A stretch of 35,681 bases of DNA from Thermoplasmata archaeon (GTDB lineage: Archaea > Thermoplasmatota > Thermoplasmata > Lutacidiplasmatales > UBA184), in the NCBI GenBank assembly GCA_030037265.1, contig JASHRQ010000115.1:1-35681 (forward strand). Direction: 5' to 3'. Under the pieces are notes generated by a model. That model searched no databases and was not told the DNA's origin. It was given only the letters and a program-made list of their open reading frames with translations. Of this stretch, positions 1-9,504 are shown one piece after another; the first letter of the stretch is position 1; the number at the start of each line of letters is the position of its first letter. The position numbers and the translations under genes were made by a program.

Positions 1-2
1 CG

Positions 3-353
3 CGGTTCGCTCGCCGGTTCCTCGGGATCCCGTACCTCTGGGGCGGTACCACGCCCAGCGGGTTCGACTGCTCGGGGCTCGTCCAGCTCTGCTACCGGCA
101 GCACGGCGTGGCGATCCCCCGGGACGCGGACCAGCAGTTCGCGTGGGGCCGGCCGGTCCCGCGGGCGCGCGTTCGGCCCGGCGACCTCCTGTTCTTCTCC
201 CGGGAGAGCACCGGCATCACGCACGTCGGCCTCGCCATCGGCCGGGGCCGGTTCCTCCACGCGTCCGGCCGCGCGCGCGGCGTCCGGACGGACCGGATCG
301 ACGCGCCGGTCTACCGGGCGATCTTCGTCGGCGCCCGCCGGTTCCTCGACTGA
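3..353 (+). CDS. NlpC/P60-family peptidase, 5'-truncated by window edge
   Basis: Frame open from window start: RFARRFLGIPYLWGGTTPSGFDCSGLVQLCYRQHGVAIPRDADQQF...RPGDLLFF...THVGLAIGRGRFLHA; NlpC/P60 DCSGL Cys motif and H-V-G-L motif; stop TGA 351-353. Confidence 0.9.
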   Translation, partial: RFARRFLGIPYLWGGTTPSGFDCSGLVQLCYRQHGVAIPRDADQQFAWGRPVPRARVRPGDLLFFSRESTGITHVGLAIGRGRFLHASGRARGVRTDRIDAPVYRAIFVGARRFLD

Positions 354-421
354 CCCGGCGCGGCCGGGCCCGATCGGCCGCCCGGAATGCCGTATATCCC
401 GCCGGGAGACCGGCTGCGCAT

Positions 422-438
422 CTATACGTATAAATACA
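422..438 (+). promoter_or_regulatory. Archaeal TATA-box-like element (ctatacgtataaataca) upstream of the 489 gene
   Basis: AT-rich block in GC-rich context, ~50-60 nt upstream of ATG 489. Confidence 0.45.
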
Positions 439-488
439 GCAAACCGCCCAGTGGCGTTCGGCCATTCCGGCCGGGGAGAACACACGGG

Positions 489-1097
489 ATGCAACGCCGA
501 CAGCGCACAGTGTATCTGGTGACCGCCGCCGCGATGCTCGCCCTCATCGGGGGGTACGCGCTCGCGGCGACCACCGTCACGGCGGGACCGGGACAGTCGT
601 CGAACGTGACGCAGACGCCAACGCCCACCGGGCTCGCCTTCGCCCAGGTGTCGTCCGAGCAGCTCGTCGTGATCTCGTCGAGCATGGCGTCCGCCGTCGC
701 GGCCGGGACGCCGACGAGCGGCGCCGTGGCGGTCGCGGGCACTCCCTCGCAGCTCGCGAGCTGCGCGGCCGCGCCCTGCGCCGTGCAAAACTACCGCTCG
801 GTCCCGAACGCGGCGACGGCCGGGGACTTCGGGGAACAGTTCGGGCTCGCCGTGACCGAGAGCTCGACCTACTCGGCCGTCGGCTTCGACCTCGCGATCA
901 CGGTCTCGATCACGGTCGGGACCACGACCTCGTCCGTCGTCGTGTTCGCCTACCTCGAGACGCCGGCGAGCACGAGCGGCACCGCGCTGTCGATCCCGGT
1001 CTACCTGTTCGTCGACCTCGGGACGACGACCGCGCCGGCCGTAAACTCCGTGTCGGTCGTCTTCAACCAGTGCTCGTCCGGCACGAGCTGCCCGTAG
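489..1097 (+). CDS. Small secreted/membrane-anchored protein, paralogue of the next gene
   Basis: ATG 489; N-terminal hydrophobic segment VYLVTAAAMLALIGGYALA; CAAAPC and C-terminal CSSGTSCP shared with the downstream ORF. Confidence 0.75.
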   Translation: MQRRQRTVYLVTAAAMLALIGGYALAATTVTAGPGQSSNVTQTPTPTGLAFAQVSSEQLVVISSSMASAVAAGTPTSGAVAVAGTPSQLASCAAAPCAVQNYRSVPNAATAGDFGEQFGLAVTESSTYSAVGFDLAITVSITVGTTTSSVVVFAYLETPASTSGTALSIPVYLFVDLGTTTAPAVNSVSVVFNQCSSGTSCP

Positions 1098-1167
1098 GCG
1101 ACGGAGCGGCACGGCGTCCCGTCGGGGGAGCGGACCGGGCGCCGTTCCCCCAACCCCTTCCCAGTCG

Positions 1168-1809
1168 ATGAAGGACCGAACGAACCCCCCGGCCGCCCGA
1201 CGACGCCGCGCCGACCGGGTCCGGCGCGCGGCGGGCGCGACCGCGCTCCTCCTGGTCGCCCTCCTGTTCGTGGGGGCGCTCGTCGACGCGAGCACGACCG
1301 TCACGGAGCGGACGGCCCCGGTCGAGCGCGTCGTGCATGCGGGCGCCCCGGCCGCCGCACCGGTCCGCCTCACCGGTGAGACCTCCGTCCTCCTGCGGGG
1401 CCGGCTCGCGGGCGTGCCGGCGGCCGGGGTCCAGGCCGCCGACGCGCTCGGCGCGGTCGGCACGACGACGGCGCTGGCCGCGTGCGCGCGGTCCCCCTGC
1501 ACCGACCCGTACCGCTCCGTCGGCGGAACGGCCCTCGCGGCGGGGGAGTACTCGGAGCGGCTGGAGTTCGCGGTGACGCAGCCCGCCACCGGCGGCACCT
1601 CCACGGGGTTCCTCCTGTCCGTCGCCGTCCGGACCAACTCGGGGTGGTACTGGGGATACGGCTACTTCGCGACCGGCGTGAGCGGGCTCGCCGCGGGCGC
1701 GACCGTGGACCTGGAGCTGTACGTCGGGCTCGGCGTGGCCGTCGCGCCGACCGTCCTCGCGACCGAGGTGGCGGCCGACGCCTGCTCGAGCGCGACGAGC
1801 TGTCCATGA
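1168..1809 (+). CDS. Small secreted/membrane-anchored protein, tandem paralogue
   Basis: N-terminal TM; CARSPCTDPYRSVGG and C-terminal CSSATSCP match the upstream ORF. Confidence 0.75.
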   Translation: MKDRTNPPAARRRRADRVRRAAGATALLLVALLFVGALVDASTTVTERTAPVERVVHAGAPAAAPVRLTGETSVLLRGRLAGVPAAGVQAADALGAVGTTTALAACARSPCTDPYRSVGGTALAAGEYSERLEFAVTQPATGGTSTGFLLSVAVRTNSGWYWGYGYFATGVSGLAAGATVDLELYVGLGVAVAPTVLATEVAADACSSATSCP

Positions 1810-2435
1810 CGCTGTCGACCGGTGCCTCGAACGCGGCCGTCGGCGCGTCGCGGGGCCTCGCCCCGACGTGGGGAGAACGGCTCTCGGAGTCGTTCCCCCT
1901 GCTCGTCGTCGGCGGGCTGTGCGTCGGGCTGGGCGTCGCGCTCTCCGCGTACCGAGTGGGCGTCGGGGAGCGCTTCTCACCGGCGCTCCTGTTCCTCGTG
2001 CTGGGCGCCCTCGGTCTTGGCGGGGGCATTGCGTCGTGCCTGGTGGGACCCGACCCCGAGGCGAACGGCCGCCGATCCCCCGGGGCGGGTCGAACCCCCG
2101 GAGGGGCGTCGGACGCCGCCGACCTCCCGAGGGAGCCGACGGAGGCCGCGCCGGTCTGGGCCGAGGAGTGGGACTCCGATTCCGGCTCCGGCCCGGAGGC
2201 GGTGGGCGGCACGGCCCCGCGGCAGCTACCGACCTCGGGACACTACGCGATCCGGCCGACGTACGACGAGGGGTCGGCGTCGGGGTCGATGCCGTCGGGC
2301 GAGGACCCGGCCGCCGCGGCGGGCGCGCTCGCCGAACTGGACGCCGTCGAGGACGAACTCCGGTCCCCGCGCCGACGACCGGCAGCCCCGCCCGAGTCCG
2401 ACGACCCGCGGGATCCGCCGGGCCCCGGCCGATAG
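1806..2435 (+). CDS. Two-TM membrane protein with acidic/Pro-rich tail
   Basis: ATG 1806 overlaps the upstream TGA (ATGA); two hydrophobic segments (FPLLVVGGLCVGLGVALSAY; LLFLVLGALGLGGGIASCLV). Confidence 0.65.
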   Translation: MTLSTGASNAAVGASRGLAPTWGERLSESFPLLVVGGLCVGLGVALSAYRVGVGERFSPALLFLVLGALGLGGGIASCLVGPDPEANGRRSPGAGRTPGGASDAADLPREPTEAAPVWAEEWDSDSGSGPEAVGGTAPRQLPTSGHYAIRPTYDEGSASGSMPSGEDPAAAAGALAELDAVEDELRSPRRRPAAPPESDDPRDPPGPGR

Positions 2436-2528
2436 TCGGGCCCGCCCGGGCCGCTCACCGCCCCGGCCCGCCGCTCGTCGCGACGGGTTGAAGCGTTCCG
2501 GGGACTGGACGCCTCTGGGGGGCGCGGC

Positions 2529-3110
2529 ATGGTCTCGGCGGTCGGGTCGCTGCTGTTCGGCTTCCTGCTCGGGCTCACGCTCGTGGTGCCTCCCGGCCCG
2601 ATGAACGCCCTCATCGCGCTGCGGGCGGCCCGGTCCGTGTGGGCCGGCGTCCTCACGGGGCTCGGCGCGCTCACCGCCGACCTGATCCTGGGGACGCTCA
2701 CCTACCTCCTCCGGTCGGCGGTCGACCTCGGCTCGGTCGCCCGGTACCTCTACCTGGTCGGCGCCGGCGTGATGGCGCTGTTCGGCTCGCTCGCGCTGCT
2801 CGCACGGGACGAGCCGGACGCGCCTCGGGTCGACGTGCGCGCGGCCGTCTACGCGAGCGCGCTCGGCGTCGGTCTCAGCAACCCGTTCCAGATCGTCTGG
2901 TGGTTCACCGCGGGCCTCGCCTACGCGTACTTCGGAGGGCTCGTGCTGCTGGTCGGCCTGTTCGCGGCCGTGCTCGTCTGGGTCGTGAGCTTCCCGGCGC
3001 TGCTCCACGCCGGCGTCGAGCGGTACCCCCGCCTCCGCCCGGCGGTTCGGTGGGCGTCGGCGCTGCTCATGTTCGGCCTCGCCGGGTACTTCGTCTGGCT
3101 CGCGCGGTGA
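2529..3110 (+). CDS. LysE/RhtB-family exporter
   Basis: ~6 hydrophobic segments; LVVPPGPMNALIALRAAR near the N-terminus and GLSNPFQIVWW, typical of LysE family. Confidence 0.8.
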   Translation: MVSAVGSLLFGFLLGLTLVVPPGPMNALIALRAARSVWAGVLTGLGALTADLILGTLTYLLRSAVDLGSVARYLYLVGAGVMALFGSLALLARDEPDAPRVDVRAAVYASALGVGLSNPFQIVWWFTAGLAYAYFGGLVLLVGLFAAVLVWVVSFPALLHAGVERYPRLRPAVRWASALLMFGLAGYFVWLAR

Positions 3111-3131
3111 GCGGCGGCCGGGCGGCGCCGG

Positions 3132-3710
3132 CTACGGCGCCACGAGCCGCTGCGAGAACTGCTTGCGGAACTTCGCCACCTTCGGGGCGATGACGAACTG
3201 GCAGTACGCCTTCTCCGGATTCCGTCGGAAATACTCGCGGTGGTACCCCTCCGCCGGATAGAAGGTCGTGAACGGAACGACCTCCGTCACCACCGGCCCG
3301 CGCCAGATCCTGGCGGCCGTCACTTCGTCGATCACCTGGCGCGCCGTCACCCGCTCCGCCTCGGTGCGGTAGAAGACCACCGAGCGGTACTGCGGGCCGA
3401 AGTCGTTCCCCTGGCGGTTCTTCGTCGTCGGGTCGTGGACCGTGAAGAAGATCGCGAGGAGGTCGTGGAACGTGAGCACGTCCGGGTCGTACGTCACCTG
3501 CACGACCTCGGCGTGGCCGGTCTCGCCCGTGCACACGTCCTCGTACGTCGGGTTCGCGACCGTCCCGCCGGCGTAGCCGGGCTCGACCTGCCGGACGCCC
3601 CGGATCTCGAGGAAGACCGCCTCGGTGCACCAGAAGCACCCTCCGCCGAGCGTGGCGACCGCCGGGCCGGGACCGTTGGCGGGCCCGACGGCCCCGGCGG
3701 CGGGAGACAT
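3132..3710 (-). CDS. msrA: Peptide-methionine (S)-S-oxide reductase
   Basis: ATLGGGCFWCTEAVFLEIRGVRQVEPGYAGG, GHAEVVQVTYDP, FTVHDPTT: MsrA hallmarks. Confidence 0.95.
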   Translation of the reverse strand: MSPAAGAVGPANGPGPAVATLGGGCFWCTEAVFLEIRGVRQVEPGYAGGTVANPTYEDVCTGETGHAEVVQVTYDPDVLTFHDLLAIFFTVHDPTTKNRQGNDFGPQYRSVVFYRTEAERVTARQVIDEVTAARIWRGPVVTEVVPFTTFYPAEGYHREYFRRNPEKAYCQFVIAPKVAKFRKQFSQRLVAP

Positions 3711-3845
3711 CCGGGCGGCGCAGGAGCGACCCCCGTTTCAAGCTTGCCCGGCCGGAGGGGGGTCCCGACCCGGGCGCCGAGTCGGAGGGCGGGCCCGAGC
3801 GACGGCCCGGACAAGCCTCTTCCGCTCCCGCGGTACCGGGGGGCC

Positions 3846-5099
3846 ATGGCCGTCCGGTTCGAGGCCGAGCTGTTGATCCCCGGCGAGGGCGCGCCGATCC
3901 CGAACGGAACGCTCGTCGTCGAGGGCCCGACGATACGGTACGCGGGGCCGACGGAGGGCGCCCCCGAGGCCGCCCCGGGGGAGCGGACGCACACGGTCCC
4001 CGTGCTGATGCCCGGGCTGTGGGACTGCCACTGCCATCTCATGGGCCTCCGGACCTCCAATCCGGACGAGCTCGCCCGAACGCCGGTCGCGACGCAGGTG
4101 GCTCGCGCGGCGTTCGATGCCCAGAAGGCGCTCCGCGCGGGGTTCACGAGCGTGCGCGAGGTGGGCGGCCACGGCCTCCTCATCGCGCGCGCCATCGACG
4201 AGGGGACGATCCCCGGACCGCACGTCTATGGGTCCGGGATGATGCTGAGCCCGACCGGGGGCCACGGGGACTTCCACTCCTACCCGCTGCCGTTCGTCCA
4301 GTCCCTCGCGGAGGCGAACGGATTCTCGGGAGTGTGCGACGGCGTGCCGGACTGCCTCCGGGCGGTCCGCCGCTGCCTGCGGCTCGGGGCCCGCGTGATC
4401 AAGATCTGCGCCACCGGCGGGGTGCTGAGCGACCTCGACCACCCGGAGCACGCGCAGTTCTCGCCGGAGGAGCTCCGGGCGATCGCGGAGGAGGCCGCGC
4501 GCGCCGAGCGGATCGTCGCGGCGCACTGCCACGGCAAGGCCGGCATCCTGGCCGCGCTCGCCGCCGGCATCCGCACGATCGAGCACGGGAGCTTCCTCGA
4601 CGGGGAGGCGGTGGACCGGCTCCTCGAGGCGCAGGCGATGCTCGTGCCGACGCGGTTCGTGGTGCACCAGCTCGTCACCGTCGGGAAGGGCACGGGGCTC
4701 ACCGACGCGATGTTCGCGAAGGCGACGGCGATCGCCGACCGCCACCGGGAGTCGCTCCGCCTCGCGGTCCGCCGGGGGGTCCCGATCGCCGCCGGCTCGG
4801 ACATCTTCGCGTCGACCCCCCAGACCGGGATCGCGTGGGGGATGCACGGGGGCGAGCTCGTGCGGCTCGTGGAGGACGGCGGGATGAGCCCGCTCCAGGC
4901 GATCCAGGCCGGAACGGCGAACGGCCCGAGGACGCTCGGGCCGCAGGCGCCCCGGTCGGGCCAGCTCCGGGAAGGGTTCGCGGCCGACTTCCTCGTCGTC
5001 CGCCGGGACCCGGTGCGGGACATCACGGTCCTCGCGGACCCGGAGAACGTGCAGCAGGTCTGGAAGGACGGCCGACCGGCGGTCGAGCGGCCGGCCTGA
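3846..5099 (+). CDS. Amidohydrolase family protein (imidazolonepropionase/prolidase-like)
   Basis: ATG 3846; MPGLWDCHCHL metal-binding HxH, KICATGGVLS, AAHCHG, IEHGSF, AAGSDIF motifs. Confidence 0.9.
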   Translation: MAVRFEAELLIPGEGAPIPNGTLVVEGPTIRYAGPTEGAPEAAPGERTHTVPVLMPGLWDCHCHLMGLRTSNPDELARTPVATQVARAAFDAQKALRAGFTSVREVGGHGLLIARAIDEGTIPGPHVYGSGMMLSPTGGHGDFHSYPLPFVQSLAEANGFSGVCDGVPDCLRAVRRCLRLGARVIKICATGGVLSDLDHPEHAQFSPEELRAIAEEAARAERIVAAHCHGKAGILAALAAGIRTIEHGSFLDGEAVDRLLEAQAMLVPTRFVVHQLVTVGKGTGLTDAMFAKATAIADRHRESLRLAVRRGVPIAAGSDIFASTPQTGIAWGMHGGELVRLVEDGGMSPLQAIQAGTANGPRTLGPQAPRSGQLREGFAADFLVVRRDPVRDITVLADPENVQQVWKDGRPAVERPA

Positions 5100-5156
5100 C
5101 CGGCGCGCCGGCCGCAACGCTTTCCCTGCGCGGGCCGTTCCCGACGGGCGCCGGCC

Positions 5157-5723
5157 ATGCTCCCGCACCTCCGCTCGCCCCCGGCGACCGTGCCGACCCA
5201 GCCGGACCCGATCGACGAGGGCGCGTACCAGGCGATCTCGCTGCTCGGCGAGGAGCGGGTCCTCCGGTGCTGGGCCATCGCGCACGGTTTCGTGGTCCTC
5301 ACGAACCTGCGCTGCCTCTCCGTCCTGCGGCCGGAGCTCCTCCTGTGGAAGGGCGACTGGACGCTCGGCCCGGAGCTGCCGTTCTACAACCTCGCGGTCC
5401 CCACGGTCGTCGCGGGACGGTACGTGAGCCTCCGGGAGGAGACCCCCGTCAGCGGCACCACCCTCCGGTTCGCCGCGCGCCACCCCGAGAACGTCCGCGC
5501 CGAGATCGAGGCGGCGATCGCGCCGGGCCGCCGGGACTGGGAGGCGCTGCGACGCCAGCCGCGCGTCTCCGTGTCGACGCGGGTCCAGCCGGGACCCGGC
5601 GGCAGCACCGTCTACGTAGAGGAGGTCGTGCGCACGATCGTGAAGGTGCCGTGCCGGTACTGCGGGGCGCTCATCGAGTCCACGGTCTCGCGCTGCCCGC
5701 TCTGCGGCGCCCCGCAGCGCTGA
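5157..5723 (+). CDS. Hypothetical protein with C-terminal zinc ribbon (possible PH-like N-terminal domain)
   Basis: C-terminal CRYCGALIESTVSRCPLCGAPQR (two CxxC). Confidence 0.7.
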   Translation: MLPHLRSPPATVPTQPDPIDEGAYQAISLLGEERVLRCWAIAHGFVVLTNLRCLSVLRPELLLWKGDWTLGPELPFYNLAVPTVVAGRYVSLREETPVSGTTLRFAARHPENVRAEIEAAIAPGRRDWEALRRQPRVSVSTRVQPGPGGSTVYVEEVVRTIVKVPCRYCGALIESTVSRCPLCGAPQR

Positions 5724-5743
5724 CGGCGGGTCGGGGACTCCCC

Positions 5744-5764
5744 CGGCTCGCCCGCGCCGAGCCG
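5744..5764. terminator. Stem-loop between convergent genes (CGGCTCG-7nt-CGAGCCG)
   Basis: Perfect 7-bp inverted repeat between stop codons of convergent genes; not T-rich, so terminator function is tentative. Confidence 0.3.
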
Positions 5765-5777
5765 CCCGGGGGCGGGG

Positions 5778-7931
5778 TCACCACTTGACCCCGGACTCGG
5801 GGGTCGGGAACCCGCAGTGCGGACAGTAGAACGACCCCGACGGGACCGAGCCCCCGCACCGCCCGCAGACCGCCGGCGGGGCCGCGGGGGTCCCGCGCGC
5901 GGCCGGGGCGGGGCGGGCGCCGGTCGCGGGGGTGGGATACCTCCGGGTCAGGAACACCACCGTGCCGATGAGAAGCGCGAGCGCGAGTCCGGCGGCCACC
6001 GCCCCGAGCACGATCTCGACCCACGGAACGCCGTACAGCGCCGGCACGACGGTGAACGCGAACGTCGCGTTCGCGGACCGGCCGACCGAGTCGGTCGCCT
6101 CGACGGTCACCCGGACCGCCCCGGACGAGAGCGGGGCGCACGACAGGGTCGAGGCGTTCGCCGTCGAGCAGTCCGACGGCAGCCCGGTCCACCGGTACGT
6201 GAACGGCGGAAGACCCCCGCCCACCGTCACCGCCATCGTCACCGTGTCCCCTTCGTAGAGCGACCGCGTCGAGAGCGACCCGGACGCGATGACCGGGTCC
6301 GCCGCGACCTCCACCGCGAGCGAGGGGGAGAGGGCGTGCCCGCCCTGGCTATCGGTCACGTTCACCTGGACGGAGAACTCGCCGGTCGCCGTGGGCTCGC
6401 ACGCGAGCTCGCTCGCGTTCGACGACGGGCACCCCGACGGGAGCCCCAGCCAGTCGTACCCGTACGGGGGGGCCCCGCCCATCGGCGAGACCGAGAGCAC
6501 GAGCGACCCGCCCAGGTCGATCGCGCCGGTCGCGGGCTGCGAGGAGATCGGGCCCGGGAGCGGGCCGCTCACCACCACCGGCGCCGCGGTCGAGAGCGGC
6601 GTCGAGTACAGCTCGAGGCTGCTCGGGGAGCCGATGGAGGCGCCCGTCGGGACGTACCAGAGGGTGAGGCCGCTCTCGTACGTCCCGGAGGCGAGCCCGC
6701 CGCAGATCCGCCCGTCCGTGGCGTAGCCCGCCGTGCCGGCCGTCACCGAGAACCCGACCGCGGCGCCCGAGCTCGTAAGGCAGGTGACCGTCCCGTCCTG
6801 CCCGAGCGCGGCGGCGATCCCGAGGTCGGTCGGGCCGGACGCGCCGAAGCTGTCCGGGCTCGTCAGCTCGAGCGAGGCCGGGAGCGCCGCGCCGGCCGGG
6901 TACTGGCCGGCGGTCACGCCGCCTCCGCTCCCCGACCGGTACGGGTCCTCCGCGTCGACGAGGTACTGGAGCCAGAACGTCCCGGGCGAGGCCACGTCGG
7001 AGACGAGCGCGACGACGGCGCTCGAGTACGAGGGGTTGAGGATCGACAGCGCGACGAGGTCCGCGGCGGACCCGTTCAGCGGCTGCCAGGCCCCGGTCCC
7101 GTTCTCGTACTGCGCCGCGGTGACCGGGACGGTCGCGAAGGCGGGCAGCTCCACGATCGTCGAGCCGAGCTCCGGGCTCTCCTCGATCCAGTCCGCGGAG
7201 TCGAACGTCGAGGCGAGGCAGCTGCCCGAGCAGGTCTCCTCCCCGACCCACGCCGACGCGGTCGTGTTGTCGTCGATCTCGAACGTCCACTGCTGGTCGT
7301 CCCCCGCGGAGAGCCCCGAGTACACGACGCTGACGAAGATCGCGTCCCCGGCGGAGATCGTCGGGTCCGGCGCGAGCTCGACGGCGGTCGCCGACGCCGG
7401 GAGCATCTCCCACCACGCGGTCAGCACCGTCCCGCCGCCGGTCTCCGGCTCGGCGAACACCCCGGCCTGGACGAGGTCGTTGACGGCGAATCCCCCGACC
7501 CCGACCCAGGTCGCGCTCGCCTCGGTGCCCGACGAGGTGACGGCGGCCGGAGTCGCGACGAACGACGCGCGGACGCCGGTCACGTGGGTCTCGCTCGCCG
7601 TCGGGGCCGGACAGGAGGTCCCGCTCAGGTCGGGGCAGACGACGTAGCCGGCCCAGTTCTCGCTGTCGACGGCGATCCCCTGCGACGTCGACCGGGCGGT
7701 CCCCAGGCCCAGCACGTCCTGGCCGCCGGGCTCGAGCAGCGCTCCGCCGAGGCGTACCGAGAGGGCGGTCGGGCCCGGGACGCCACCGGCGCCGGCGGGC
7801 AGCGCGACGAGCCCGAGGCCCAGCACCGCCGCGACGGCGACGGCCATCGCGACGCGCGACCCTCGACCGCCAGAGCGGGACGCTGCCCACGGGCGACCCG
7901 CGCCGAACCGGCCCGGCTTGCCGTCCGGCAT
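5778..7931 (-). CDS. Peptidase G1 (eqolisin)-like secreted/membrane-anchored protein with two Ig/PKD-like domains, C-terminal TM and zinc ribbon
   Basis: SENWAGYV, ATWVGVGG, QAGV, AWWEMLP, SADWIEESP match G1 family motif order; repeated LxxxPSGCP...LxCxPxxxG domains; TM EIVLGAVAAGLALALLIGTVVFL; CGRCGG...CPHCG. Start chosen at MPDGK because the first in-frame ATGs overlap a TATA-like element; ORF extends to 7997. Confidence 0.75.
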   Translation of the reverse strand: MPDGKPGRFGAGRPWAASRSGGRGSRVAMAVAVAAVLGLGLVALPAGAGGVPGPTALSVRLGGALLEPGGQDVLGLGTARSTSQGIAVDSENWAGYVVCPDLSGTSCPAPTASETHVTGVRASFVATPAAVTSSGTEASATWVGVGGFAVNDLVQAGVFAEPETGGGTVLTAWWEMLPASATAVELAPDPTISAGDAIFVSVVYSGLSAGDDQQWTFEIDDNTTASAWVGEETCSGSCLASTFDSADWIEESPELGSTIVELPAFATVPVTAAQYENGTGAWQPLNGSAADLVALSILNPSYSSAVVALVSDVASPGTFWLQYLVDAEDPYRSGSGGGVTAGQYPAGAALPASLELTSPDSFGASGPTDLGIAAALGQDGTVTCLTSSGAAVGFSVTAGTAGYATDGRICGGLASGTYESGLTLWYVPTGASIGSPSSLELYSTPLSTAAPVVVSGPLPGPISSQPATGAIDLGGSLVLSVSPMGGAPPYGYDWLGLPSGCPSSNASELACEPTATGEFSVQVNVTDSQGGHALSPSLAVEVAADPVIASGSLSTRSLYEGDTVTMAVTVGGGLPPFTYRWTGLPSDCSTANASTLSCAPLSSGAVRVTVEATDSVGRSANATFAFTVVPALYGVPWVEIVLGAVAAGLALALLIGTVVFLTRRYPTPATGARPAPAARGTPAAPPAVCGRCGGSVPSGSFYCPHCGFPTPESGVKW

Positions 7932-8036
7932 CTGCCTACCGAGCCTCGATTCGCCACCGGTCCGCATATACTCGTCGTGACGGCTCCGGGTCCGCACCGG
8001 CCCGCGCGGGGGGCCGGAGCGGCTCCGCCGCCCCGC

Positions 8037-9419
8037 CTACGCCGGGGCGGGCGGCGTCCCGACGCCGAGGAGGAGCGTCGCGAGCGCGAGCATCGACGGG
8101 GGCACGTCCTCGAGCCGCACGTTCTCGTTCGGGGCGTGGGCGCGGCTGCCGCTGTTGCCGACGCCCGGCGGCTCCAGCGCCGGGGTGCCGGCGCGGGTGA
8201 AGTAGGCCGTGGTGGACGAGCCGAGCGACCACGGGACGACGTTCGGCGGGGCGCCGTACGCCTTCTTCGCCGCCCGGAGCGTCGCCTGGGCGAACGGGGA
8301 GGAGACCGGCGTCGAGGCGGGCGGGAACCCGTCGGACGCCCGGACCTGGACGTCCTCGAAGCCCCGCGCCTTGAGGTGCGCGACGAGCCGGTCCCGGGCG
8401 ACGGCGGCCGTCTGCCCGGGCAGGAGGCGGAGGTCCAGCTTCGCGCGCGCGACGGCGGGGTTCACGGTCTTGCTGCCGGGGCCGGTGTACCCGCTCACGA
8501 GCCCGTTGATCGTGCAGGTGGGGCTGTAGTACGCCCGGCGGAGCCGGACGAAGCGGCTCCCCTTCACCAGCAGGGAGGTCACGCCGTACTCGTCCTGGTA
8601 CCGGGCCGGGTCGAAGCTGTTGCGCCGGAGGTACCGCAGCATCTCCGGGTCGGGGGCGTCCACGCCGTCCAGGAACCCGTCGATCAGTACCTTCCCGTCG
8701 TCCCGCCGGAGCGTCCGGAGGGCGGCCACCAGCCGCCAGGCCGCGTTCGGGACGAGGACCGCGAGCGAGGAGTGCTGGTCCACGCGCGCGGTCCGCACTT
8801 CCAGCTCGAAGCTCGCGACCCCCTTCGACCCGAGGGCCACGACCGGCCGGCCGTCGGGGCTGCGCGCCGTCGCCTCGATCGTCGCGCCCGCGCCCCGGAA
8901 CAGCTCCGGGTGCTCGCGCGTCAGCGCCTCCAGGTGCGGGCTCCCGCTCTCCTCCTCCCCCTCCACGAGGAACCGCACGTTCACGGGGAGGTGCCCCGCC
9001 TCCTCGCGGAGGGCCCGGACCGCGAGCGCCTGGGCCACGGTGTTCCCCTTGGTGTCGGAGACCCCGCGCGCGTAGATCCGCCCGTCCCGCACCTGGGGCG
9101 AGAACGGCTCGCTGGTCCACTCGTCGACCGGGTCGACCGGCTGGACGTCGTAGTGGTTGTACAGGATGACCCACGGCCGGGCCGGGTCGCTCTCGACCTC
9201 GCCGACGACGACCGGCGGACCGCCGTCGGCGGTGTACCGGCGGACCTGGGCCCCGGCCCGCTCCAGTACCTTCTGGGTCGCGGCCGCGCCCTCCTCGAAG
9301 GCCGCCCCGTGCGCCGAGATCGTCGGCACGCGGGCGTACTCCGTCAGCGCCTCCGTGAACTCGCCGAGGAGGGCGTCGGTCCGTTGGAGCAGCTTGCGGT
9401 GCAGCGGGTCGGCGGGCAT
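8037..9419 (-). CDS. M20-family metallopeptidase (dipeptidase-like)
   Basis: ILYNHYDVQPVDP, YARGVSDTKGN, FLVEGEEESGSPH; classic M20 motifs. Confidence 0.93.
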   Translation of the reverse strand: MPADPLHRKLLQRTDALLGEFTEALTEYARVPTISAHGAAFEEGAAATQKVLERAGAQVRRYTADGGPPVVVGEVESDPARPWVILYNHYDVQPVDPVDEWTSEPFSPQVRDGRIYARGVSDTKGNTVAQALAVRALREEAGHLPVNVRFLVEGEEESGSPHLEALTREHPELFRGAGATIEATARSPDGRPVVALGSKGVASFELEVRTARVDQHSSLAVLVPNAAWRLVAALRTLRRDDGKVLIDGFLDGVDAPDPEMLRYLRRNSFDPARYQDEYGVTSLLVKGSRFVRLRRAYYSPTCTINGLVSGYTGPGSKTVNPAVARAKLDLRLLPGQTAAVARDRLVAHLKARGFEDVQVRASDGFPPASTPVSSPFAQATLRAAKKAYGAPPNVVPWSLGSSTTAYFTRAGTPALEPPGVGNSGSRAHAPNENVRLEDVPPSMLALATLLLGVGTPPAPA

Positions 9420-9504
9420 CGGAGGAACGCTCCCGCCCGGGCACGCCCCGGGACTTAAGAGGCCGCCGGTCCGGCGGGATCGCCCCGGGCCCGCGGGGGC
9501 CGGG

